A stretch of 64,000 bases of DNA from Clitoria ternatea (taxonomy: Eukaryota > Streptophyta > Magnoliopsida > Fabales > Fabaceae), in the NCBI GenBank assembly GCA_037962975.1, contig CM075673.1:157190667-157254666 (forward strand), in the 5' to 3' direction. A model generated the notes under the pieces. That model was given only the letters and a program-made list of their open reading frames with translations, was not told where the DNA came from and ran no database searches. Shown one piece after another: positions 11,330-22,122 of the stretch. The stretch's first letter is position 1. Every line of letters begins with the position of its first letter. The position numbers were made by a program, and so were the translations under genes.

Positions 11330-13980
11330 GGTACATATGGCATTATAAGGCTCAGTTTCCTCTTCCAGGAGGTAGAGAGGTGTGACACGGATGGCTAGTG
11401 TCACTGTTAGGAGGTATCAGGGAGAGTGATTGCATGTTGACATTGACGTTAACATGGGGATAGAATCAAGGCCAAATACGGCCAAGTTCAGTAGTTACTT
11501 AGGGGTTTTGGCTCACACTCAGGTCTTTATTCTTTTACCACATTGGGATCACGTAAAGGAGGTTTTGAAAAACTAGAAATAAGATGATATTACGGTATGT
11601 TATGTTAAATATAAATTATTGTAGTTTATTCTAGTTTGATTGTGATGATAATTGAATTATGTTTTAATATTTATAGAGTGCTTAGGATATCCCAACAGTA
11701 GATGTCTTGAATAGGAAGGTATTATCTAATATGGCCAAGAGGTGAAGGGCCCACAAGACCAAACTTACGCGTCTATACATTTTTGGATAGCTTAAGGGGG
11801 AGTTTCCAAGTGACAAGTGGGAGTCCATTGACCATGAGACATGGGATGCATTTGTTGCATCTTGACAGACTGGAGAATTACAGTAATGAATAGGTCTTTT
11901 GTTTACGATCTCATTTTATTTAAAATTAATTTCTAATACTCATTGTTTTTTATTTGAAATTGAATTAGGTGAAAAGGAAGACGACACAACATATTCGAGC
12001 AAAGAATGATTATCATTTGCTTGAGTAGCAGATGATCGTAGAGAAGGCTAGTCAACACCAACCTAACACTGAAGTTGTTAATCCTCCTTCTCCCCCCTCA
12101 TGCCATAAGAAATAAAAGCATGCGCGCACAAAGAAAATGGGTGACTATATATCTCACCAGGCACAACAGGTTGCTGAGAAGATTGTAAGTATAGAATATC
12201 TAAGCAAGCACTTTCAATTTTCTATTTTAACATTCAAAGTTGATTACCGATTATGGTTTACTATTTAATCTTTTGTAGGATGAGATAAGGCTGTGTCTAC
12301 ACTGAGGTCTTTTGTTGTTGAAGATCGGCAGGATATACTGACTGTCGCCATTGGTAGACTAGAGCACCCTAGTAGAGTTCAGGCTGCTGGTAGAGGCCAC
12401 ACCATACGAAGTGTATACAGTCCTCTATTTTTTCTAGTTCATCAGCTGATATGTACAAGATGTTCAAGTCAAAGTTAAGTAAGGCCAAAGATCAACTTGT
12501 TTTTGAGAATAATGAAAAATTCAACAAGTTGGAATAGGTGTTGGATACACAATCCCAGTAAATTCAAAGTTTGATGGAGCAGTTACAAGCCATAGCTACC
12601 ATATCAAACCTCATCCCTATGTATGTCCTTGTACTTGAGCAGTTGCCTATTAGCACGAAGGGTTCATGTATGGGTGTAGATCCTAATGGTCATAACGTTG
12701 ATGTTGACATTGGAAAAAAGTATGATTTGTTAGTTGATAGAGTACATGACCCGATTACCATTAGAATGGTATACAGTATAGGGTCACTGGTTCACCATCA
12801 ACCCTTGTTGGGTGGCATGTCAATGGTCTGGGTAGTGCAGGTTATCACACTACATATGGTTGTTCTGGTGCCTACAAACGAGGTTTTCTATATTACACAA
12901 GCACTTCAACAATTCCTCAAGTGGCCAACATCACTATTGAGGGTTGTTCATGATTAGGTATGTTACAAAATCATTATAAGTTTATCATAGAATGTATATA
13001 TACATATACATATATATATACCTATTAGTTGTTACTTATTTTTAAGTATTTTATAGGGGAAGTTTAAAGTTCCTACTCCTGCTAATGTAAATCTAATATG
13101 GTAGTTATGGAGAGTCTGTGCCAAGATGGATAACACACTTGCTCAGTTGCCCTAGAACAAAGAAGTCTTTGGTAGGATAAGCACTGCTTTCATTTAGATT
13201 GAGCAAAATAGCCTATTATAGATAACTAATAGGAGGATCATGTTCAACATCTTCATATGTATATTGTAGGTTCATGTATAAGTTATGTGTAGCTGAGGGG
13301 AAGCATGACACGTATGGAGTTTTGGAGCCTAAATCCATATAGAGAAGTGGTAACAAGCTTATTCAAACTCAAGCTTACATCCATAATTACACGTGTGAGT
13401 CAAACAGAAGGGTTTATTTGGCCCCTTATCATGTCAGGTAAGTTAACACTCTATATGTATTGTTTGTGTATGTATATTTATACTTATCTTGAGTACTTAC
13501 TCATTCCCTTTCATTTTAATGCCCATTGGCAACTTGTGGTTATTTATCAAGTGGATAATATTGCTCCATGTATTTATTCAGTTCATGGCTTTGTTCCCAT
13601 ACAATTTAAAATGTATGTTGAAGCGTAAGTTGACATCAAAACTTCACTTAATATTATGAGCAACAAATGGATTTTTTATTAAAGACATTTCTAATTGGTG
13701 TTCTATTTTTTTCAATAAAACTGTAAATGGATACAATCGATTGAAGGGCGTCAACTTAAAGAAAATATTACGATGTCTATACCCAAAAGTATGTACACTT
13801 CCATTATAAAGTATACTTATAGATTATATTTTTATATTTTGAAGAAAATATTAACAAATTCATTATTTTGTATATATATCGTGTAGTATCCTAGACATAT
13901 GGGTAATCACGAGTGCAGATACTATGTCATGAAGACCATGCAAACTATAGTAGAAGAAAACATAATGGAAGCATAGACAA
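11330..13980 (+). pseudogene. CACTA second gene: Transposase_24-like with Ulp1-like protease remnant
   Basis: Fragments in several frames follow the TNP2 relic. At ~11390-11590 a VTVRRYQGE / HVDIDVN / YLGVLAHTQVFIL series resembles the N-terminal region of plant Ptta/En/Spm ORF2 proteins. At ~11970-12190 a basic KRKTTQHIRAKNDYH stretch appears. At ~13490-13620 IPFHFNAHWQLVVIYQVD contains the His-Trp of Ulp1/C48 cysteine peptidases. At ~13890-13975 a NHECRYYVMKTMQ stretch resembles the catalytic-Cys block (usually EC-G-YYVM). Introns are probable (GTAAGT at ~12185; AG acceptors). Such a TNP2 plus protease-bearing pair is common in legume CACTA elements. Stops and frame breaks make it a relic. 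Confidence 0.65.
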
Positions 13981-14329
13981 CCGCAAGTTTCATATATAAT
14001 TCTTTAATTTTAAATAAATTTGGGTCATAAAGTGGCATTTGTATATAATAACTAACTTATACCAATCACTATACAGTGCCAAAGACATTGAAACAATTCA
14101 GGAGGAATGGGTTGCATATTTTCTTCGAGTTAAGGGACAATAGTCATTAGATATGTTTATTTGCTTGGATGTGAATTACAAGTAATTCTATAACTTGCAT
14201 ATATGTTAGGTAAAAAAATATTACATTGATGGTAATTTAAGTGACAATTTTGTTAATTGTATACTACTACTGCTTGGGATTATTGATTAGTTTTATATAA
14301 TTTATAGGATTGGATAAATATAAAAAACA

Positions 14330-14691
14330 ACGCGCATTATTATAAAAGAAGCCCACCTATAAACTCAGCTCTTACTTTTACCGAGTTCATAGGTATTGTA
14401 TAAACTCATAACAAAGTTTATAGACTGGCTAGGAATCATTTTTGAACTCGGTTACGCCTGGAATCGAGTTTATAGGGTGCATCTATAAACACAATTATGC
14501 ATAGAGCCAATTTTATAGTTTGTATCTATGAACACGGTTCTCCTAAAACCGAGTTTATAGATGCACCTTACAAACTTGATTTTGAACTGAGTTCATACAT
14601 CTAGACTTACAAACATAACCAAAACGAACTTATTTTGGCAACCTAGTTCATAGCCTAATTTTAACCGAGTTCATAGACCTTTACTGCACTA
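14330..14691 (+). repeat. CACTA 3' subterminal repeats
   Basis: About ten copies of a degenerate (A)CCGAGTTYATAGR motif occur in both orientations within 360 bp, for example CCGAGTTCATAG, GAGTTTATAGATGC and GAACTCGGTT. The cluster ends with TTTACTGCACTAGAG, where the CACTA-type terminus would lie. Dense subterminal repeats that bind the second transposon protein are a known hallmark of CACTA elements. The position, just after the TNP2 and second-gene relics, fits the 3' end. The exact end and 3-bp target duplication could not be fixed. Confidence 0.7.
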
Positions 14692-15159
14692 GAGTTCACC
14701 CTCTCTCCTACCAAACTAGCGGAGTCTTTATGTTGAGCAAATAGGATAAGTTCACAAGAGTTTCTCAAATAATCACTTCCCTTCAATAACTACAAGAATA
14801 TCATAATGTAGTGTACAACAAAGGCATGCAAAAAGACTAAAAAAGTTAATGTAATGACTTATGTTGCGTTGACATTGGTGAAAGTAAAAAATATGTGATA
14901 CAATGGTTACATCACACTTTTTATAGATGCTACAAATAGAATTTTTGTTTTTTCTTAATTATTATATCATTAATATACCTATAATTAAAATAAAATAAAA
15001 AGTCAACTAAAATTTTTAAAAATTAAACAAAATGGTCAAATTATACTTTAAAAAACTAAAACAATGAAAACAATAAATAAAAATCTTAAGTCATTCAATA
15101 ATGAGTATATCTTAGTGGTCGTTGATTATGTCTTTAAATGAGTAGATGTTGAAATTTTA
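14692..15159. other. Spacer without recognisable gene
   Basis: AT-rich DNA between the CACTA 3' end and the gypsy integrase relic. I see no gene or clear repeat in it. Confidence 0.5.
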
Positions 15160-16168
15160 CCCACTAACGATGCTCGAAGAGTACGAAATTCATTTAAAGA
15201 AAAATATTTTTGAGATTTGAGAGAAATCATTTAAAGAAAAATATTTTTGTGATGGTGGCACACATTTCTTAAACAAGCAATTTGAATATTTTTTTGGCTA
15301 TAAGTATAGTGTGATATATAAGGTTACTACCCCTTATCACCCATACTCTAGTAGATGAGCATGGGATTTTTAACAAGGAGTTGAAAAGGAGCTTTAGGAA
15401 AGATTCGGCATTTAGATTAGATTATGGATTATGGGCATATAGGATTGCGTACAAAATTTTCATTGGTTCACCTGAGAAAGGAGTCTACAATTTTAGGAAA
15501 GCTTAATGATGTCATGAAGTAGGTGGAGATTGCTATTTAGAGATGGCAATATGGGCTGGCCTATTTGGCCCGTTAAAATAGGTCGGGCCAACCTTTGAGG
15601 CCCGTTTTCCGGATAGGCCCGACCTGTTTAGGCCCGCCAAAAAATGGGCCCGTCATGGGCCATCCCGGCCCGTCCCGATGGGCCTTTATTAAAATATATT
15701 TTAATATGTTATATATATAATATTAATATTTGGTTAGTTATAATTTTGATTATTTAATAAGGAATTAATTTTAATGACTATTTATTATTTCATTTAATGA
15801 AATAAATTGGCTTATAAAAACTTTGCTTTGGATATATGAAATCTAATTTTTATTTCTAATTTTTCTTAAAAGATATTTAAAAATAGTTTAAATTTATAAT
15901 AAAATAGTTTGTAGAATTTTATTTAAAAAATGGGTTGGCCTGTTTTGGCCTGCGGGCCATGTAGAAAACGGGTCAGACCAATGTTTTTGACTCGTTTTCC
16001 TATTATGGCCCGGCTCAGACCGTATTTGGACGGGCCTATACGGGCTTTGGCCCAGCCCATAGGCCCGTTTTGCCACCCATATTGCTATTACTCCAAATAA
16101 AAAGTAAATTAGTGAAATACCATAGTTAGGCCATATTGATGACTAAGTGTTTAAAAGTCTAGAAGAAC
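15160..16168 (+). pseudogene. Ty3/gypsy integrase-core relic, split by a hAT-like element
   Basis: Translation near 15240-15350 gives DGGTHFLNKQFEYFFGY then YKVTTPYHPYSS, matching the integrase core pattern SDGGTHF...VATPYHPQTSGQ. At 15420-15460 LDYGLWAYRIAY matches the LDDALWAYRTAYKTP block. Upstream, at ~15165, a TNDARRVRNSFKEKYF stretch is followed by a tandem duplication of ATTTAAAGAAAAATATTTTT. Stops occur in every frame. The hAT-like element (15538-16081) interrupts it, and the bases after it may continue the relic. Confidence 0.7.
15538..16081. mobile_element. hAT-like non-autonomous element, 544 bp
   Basis: The ends are TAGAGATGGCAA and TTGCCACCCATA, imperfect terminal inverted repeats of the common plant form TAGGGATGGCAA. 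The 8-bp duplication TTGCTATT lies directly on both sides (15530-15537 and 16082-16089), the size expected for hAT. Both subterminal regions are rich in GGCCCG/CGGGCC motifs, while the middle is AT-rich. There is no transposase, so it would need one supplied in trans. Confidence 0.85.
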
Positions 16169-17469
16169 TTGTTTTGTAACATCCGTTCTTTTTATTTATT
16201 TATTATTATTAAATTTCTTTTCTCTCTCTCTCTCTCTCGTTTTCTTATTTTACTGTTTCTATCAAACTCTTTCTTTTTTAATTTCAATCTCACCTCATGT
16301 CACTTTATCTCTATACCTTTTTTTTCATACTCTCTTTTCTTTTATTTCCTTACTCATGAGCCCCATTTTGTTTTTATTTAAATCCCATTTAATCTCCTAT
16401 CTCTCATTTATATATACATATATATATATAGCAACAGACCCATTTTCTTTTGTTATTTCCAAATCCCTCTCACTCTTATATGTTTCTTCTCTGGTGCACA
16501 GATAACTTTCTTCTCCCATTTTCTAATTATACACGTGTCACTCTCCCTCTCATTCATTGACCCATGCGTCACTCTCGCTTACTCCACATTCTACACGTCT
16601 CTTCCCCTATGCATTCTCAATATCTCGTGGCCCTTATTTCTTCCTTTTACATAGATCCCTCATTCTTTTTTATATTAATTCACACTCTCTTCCATTCTGT
16701 TTGGTAACAGAAACTCCTTTATTTGTTTTTTTATGTATCCTCTCTCCCATTCATATTCCACCTCTCACCCTTTCATATCTTTCTTTATTTTTTCCCCCAA
16801 TGTCAGATTCCCCCTCTCTCATCGTCTCTCCTTCTCTTTTGCTCTCTCACGCTCACTATCTCTCACAGCAGTAGTGCCTCATCACTCTCAATTTCTCTTG
16901 GTTCCCTCACTCTCTCAGGCTTCAACTTTAATTTTCTCTTCAAAATTAATTATCACCATGCATAGCAAGGGAGTTCTTGGATCTTTTAGCTTTAAAGGAT
17001 GTTTCGGGTGCCACTGTCGTGTGGGGAAGTTCGAGTGTCATCGGTGATTTTATAAGTTTTTGATAAATCACTTGTCTTCAAAACTACGTCGAAATTATGA
17101 TTCTGGAATTGATCCGTATTTTGAGACGCCCTAAAAATTAGAGGTAAATTTTTCACGATTTTAAAATTATTAATTAATGAAGATATAAACTGGTGAAGCT
17201 TTAATTCAACACCCTGGATCTATGAAAAACCTCTCCCATATATGGATATATGAGAGGGTGAATTAAAAATGATTCATGAGAAATTTTCACTTAAAAACAA
17301 CGGAAGAATCAATTAAATTGGTGTTGTATGATTGGATTTAAAGAGAATGGATTTCATGAGGTTTAATAGTTCATAATATGTCAAGAGTATTATTAAGATG
17401 AAGTAAAAGAAGGTTTGATGCAAGGACAAATCAAAATGATTAAGGCAAGAAAATTTGAAGGGGACAGGC

Positions 17470-17910
17470 ACCACTAGCTCAAGCGAGTACCACACTCGCT
17501 TAAGCGAGTTTGCGTGGTCATGCTTGGGCGAGTCAAGAAACACGCTTGAGCGAAAGGGAAAACCAGCATCAGGGGTCAATCTTGCTTGAGCGAGCTCCAC
17601 CTCGCTTGAGCGAGATCGTTCCAGAAGCATCAGGAACTGAATTCGCTTGGGCGAGACACGACCGCTTAAGTGAAAAAGGGGCAGTACCTTACTGTCTAAT
17701 TTTTGCTCGAGCGAGGCTAGGCTTGTTGGGCAAATCAATTTTTCCCTTGCTCGCTTAAGCAAACCTCCATGCACTGGCCATTTTTGCTTGAGCAAAAATT
17801 GCCCAGTGGCTCTCCTACTCGATCTCGCTTGGGCGAGGCTCTTTCCGCCTGAGCGAATTTTGGCCAGTGGCCACACCCCTGTTTCATAAGGATCTCGCTT
17901 AAGCGAGTTA
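17470..17910. repeat. Second array of CTCGCTTAAGCGAG-type palindromes
   Basis: About fourteen copies or variants of CTCGCTTRAGCGAG, such as CTCGCTTAAGCGAG and CTCGCTTGAGCGAG, are interspersed with short unique spacers. The array sits near the 3' end of the nested minus-strand LTR, whereas in the 1801-6353 element the array is nearer the middle. The overlapping minus-strand reading frame 17313-17876 is motif-derived and not a gene. Confidence 0.85.
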
Positions 17911-20630
17911 TGCAGAGAAAAACGAGAAACAGGGAAATTTCATACAACTTAGCATGCCAAACTTCAATTCATGCCATTTTAGCCTACTCTAATGCATTAT
18001 ATCCATTCAACCATGCATTTACAATCTCATCCAATTGTTTATACATTTCAAAATCAATTTCCATTCATTCAATGCATAGAATCTAAATCAGTTTTACATA
18101 ACTCCATGAAATACTACAGGTTGTAAAATACTTCATTCATTCATGAATTTCATCATCAACAAGCATCGTAATTCATTGTCTTACATCAATTGGGTCATTA
18201 ATGAAAATTGGCCATACACACCAAGGTCCAATTTTCCTACATGACCCTCAAAATCATCAAACTACAATCTAGATGACAAAATAAGCATACATATACACTA
18301 TATACTATACAAAAATCTAGATTTGCCAGCCAAGGCACTTCCTATACACCTATTTACCTCCTTCCAGAAAATGTACTTCAAAAGAGTTTCACTCCACCCA
18401 TGAGTGCCCTGCATCATAAGTCTAAAAAATGGACAACATGGGAGAGTGAGTCATACATTCCAAAAGAATGAATATGAATACCATGTGATTATGTACATAT
18501 GCATCAAAACATGTATACTTCGTATACACATATCATTCACCATCTTATTCATCATCATAATACTATCATGCGTATATCACAAATGACATTACAATTTAGG
18601 CAAGGTATACAAGCATATACATAATCAAGTCCTTCAACAATTGGACTATTATACAACTCATCCCTTTACTTAAATTATTATTTGGTATTTATATCTTTTA
18701 TGTTGTCTTAATACATTATCTCATCCTTAACACAACCATCATCATGTCTCATCACCTTTGGCATACTTCCTTGCTATATGCAAATGCTCTTAAGCTAATG
18801 CATATGCACAACGAAATATTTCAATAATTACATATCTGAATGTGGGAATATAAACACCAATTGTGGGATTCAAGTATGATCATCTAACCATACCCCTACT
18901 ACAGTAGTAAAATGTGTACACTTATCATCCAATTGCATACATTTCATCAATCTTTTACTGGTATCAAACTGCATCGCCCATCTTGTAACACCTGGTCATT
19001 TTTACCATGACCGCAGTAACACATATTCAATACATAGTGTTGCGGGCCAACCATGAATCATATCATGGCAGCTGTGATCCTAAGGACCACCGGGGACACC
19101 TGCTCATCAAGAGCCACCCCCCATAAGGGTCAACCACATGTGGCTCCCCGTAGCATAACATGGGCAGCTTCGTGACTTATACACCGAGTCACAGGGGATA
19201 CAACAAATTGTTCGTTCATGAAGCCCCCCTCCCATGGGGCTAACTGGGGGAATCCCCTAAAATTCCAACACCAGCAGCTATGTAGTATGCCATGGATGCA
19301 AATGCCAATCATATGTATTTCTCACTCTATGCATCCTATACATGCCACTCATCAATCATCATCATCATCATTACCAACATCACCATAAGGTTTTTAGTGG
19401 ATTTATTATTGTTGGTTATTATCATTAGTTTAAACTTTTGTGTGGCACTCTCAATAGTTTTCATTCACATCATTCAATTCAATCATCAACACAATGACAT
19501 CAATCTTTCGCTATCAATCAAGGTATGTTATTCATTCACACCCATTCTTAATCAAACATCAGCAACACTTATTTCATATTTATGGTGGACATAAGTATAA
19601 CATCATATTGTCAACAATCCACACCACCATATATCACACCATGATTATTCTAAATGCATCAAAGCATGTTGCCAAAACACATCACTAACATCATACACAA
19701 CATTACAATTCTTCATTGCATTTCAAGCAAGGCAAACATGCATATTGTCATATATGACAATCAAATACTATTAAACTCATGCATTTAGAACATAAAGACT
19801 CCCCTCCTACCTCAAGAGAAGAATTCCGATTGATACAACGTACCCGCCTCATCGTTCAGAATGGGTCCTACATTAACATACATGTAAAACCCTAATCAAT
19901 CAACTATTTAAGACACGAATTCAACTCTATTTAATCATAATTATATCTATAATTTTATAACATGTTTAAGACATGCTATAGACATTATTTTCTCATCTAT
20001 TAGGTTTCGGGAATTCCTTCCCATTAAGCCTTACTTATTATGTCTAAGGCTATAAACAACCATAGCCCAACACTCCTAAAATTAGTCCATTTACCAACAT
20101 TCATATTCTCAAAATTATACATTTCCTCTCAAAATGCATTTCCACTTCATATTTACCATTTTCCCCAAATCTTAAAAGTTAGGGTTTCCACCAAAACCCA
20201 ACCACATTCATAAATGCATCATAACTCTCATCTCCTTCCAACCATAAATGCATCTCCACCATTGACCCCTCATAAAAACTCTTATTTATGGCAACCCACC
20301 TAGGGCTCATGCATTAAATGCTTCTATTTAAACACCCCACATACTTTAAATGTTCTTTTAACAACAAAAACTCATAACTAAGGGTTCATACTCTTAGGAA
20401 ATAGCAAGAATCATACCTCAAGAGAAGAAAAGAGAGAATATTTAAGAGAGAGAGGGTGCCCTACGAAATTGAGAAGAAGAAGAGAGAAGGAACTTCAAGC
20501 TCAAAGTCTTCTTCAAGCTCCTACAAGACCGAAAATAGAGAAGGAAGAAGGGGCCATCACCTTTGCTTAGGGTTTTTGGAAGAGAAGAAGAGAAGATGGA
20601 GTAGAGAAATGGAGAAGAAGAAAAGGTTAA

Positions 20631-22122
20631 GGCTGCGTTTAGTTCATAAGTTTTCTTAGAAAAATAGAAAATTATTCATAGAAAAATTGAAAAAATAAAA
20701 AACTTGTTTATTTGTAGATTATTTAAAATTTTTTTATAGAAAAATAGAAAACCTGATTTTCTATTTTTCTAGAAAATCAGAAAACTATTTTAAAATGTTT
20801 TCTAAGAAAATTAAAAAAATGGAAAACGCGGTCCTCTAAAATTTTCTAAAAGATCCCACGAGCACGCCTTCTTCCTCTGCATCTGTTTCCTCTATTTTAA
20901 GAACCATCTTCTTCCTCAATTTTTCTCATGGCTTCTTCCTCCGCATCTGCTTCCTCTATTTTAAGAACCATCTTCTTCCTCAATTTTCGTCCTTAACCTT
21001 AGTAATACCACCAACTTTTAATAAGTAGTTACGGATTATAGAACACTCATTAATCTTGATAAAAAAATTGCAACAGAGGACAATAGTGGAGAGCTAATGC
21101 TTACAATATATGGAACAACTCGATAGAAAAATATTGCTATAAACTTGAATACTCAGCAGAATGAATTTCTTTCCATGGTATTCATATTTTTATAATTTCT
21201 ACAGACTCATGCTTTTTCTTTAGTTTTCTTCGTCACATCACCTATTTTAGTGGAACACTTGTTTTCATATTTGTTCTTTATGCAGAATTTTTTTTGTCTG
21301 TATAAATAACATCAATTATAAATAAGGAAAATGTGGGAGTAACAGTGGTATTCGTTAATGAAAGTGTTGCAATTAATTAATTAGTTCACTTTGGTTTATT
21401 ATTATTTTAATTATTGCTTGCAGGACTTGAAGTGATTTGTCTTTTCTCTGATTTAACTTCACTTTAAATCAAGCCTATATAAGAATGTCATTGTATATTT
21501 TCCTAATTAAGTTATATTTCTTTCTCACATGACCTGAAAAACATATAAACATATTTCGTATAGTATATGTATAAACTAGATGCTGAAGCTGGGTTATTAA
21601 ATAGATGAGTGGGCATGCTCAACATGGGGAGGCTATGGATTGGAGTGAAGAATGTGAAAAATATTTTTTAGAGATCTTAGCAGATAGGGTCAATAGAAGA
21701 TAAAGACTGTTGTAACTAAATGAGAAAATGAAACAAGTTATTACTAATTCTAAAAGTTCTACTGTTACTATTTTGAAATAAATTTAAACACAAACTCATT
21801 TGTTCTCATTTTAATATTACTTTAAAATTTTGTCACAATTTTTATGTTATGCATATACTATACAATATTGTCATAAATAATTTATATATATATAAGACAT
21901 ATCTCAATTAATTTAAATTAAAAAATGTTTAAAAAAATTTGAAAAACTAAGTGCACTTGAACAACTTTTTTAGTTTTTTAGTTTTCCAAATTAAAAAAAT
22001 ATCACATTATCTAAACGAGTTTTCAAAATTTTTCTAGTTATTCTAGAAAATGAAAATTTTAGAAAACAAGCCGAAAACTTTTCCCAGAAAACTAGAATAA
22101 TTTTCTATAACTAAACGCAGCC
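20631..22122. mobile_element. PIF/Harbinger-like non-autonomous element, ~1.5 kb
   Basis: Terminal inverted repeats start GGCTGCGTTTAGTT on both sides, continuing imperfectly through TAGAAAA runs. They are flanked by the 3-bp duplication TAA (20628-20630 and 22123-22125). This end sequence and a TWA-type duplication are typical of PIF/Harbinger elements. No transposase ORF is present. Inside, a ~60-bp TTCTTCCTCTGCATCTG-type segment is tandemly duplicated (~20869-20990). It lies inside the nested LTR at 17122-22527, the third level of nesting. Confidence 0.75.

Noticed and set aside
16169..17047. Several Ser/Leu/Phe-rich ORFs suggesting membrane proteins
   Set aside because: They are a byproduct of the CT-rich start of the outer LTR; two frames overlap with the same bias.
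17313..17876. 187-codon minus-strand ORF
   Set aside because: It overlaps the palindrome array and has no recognisable domain.
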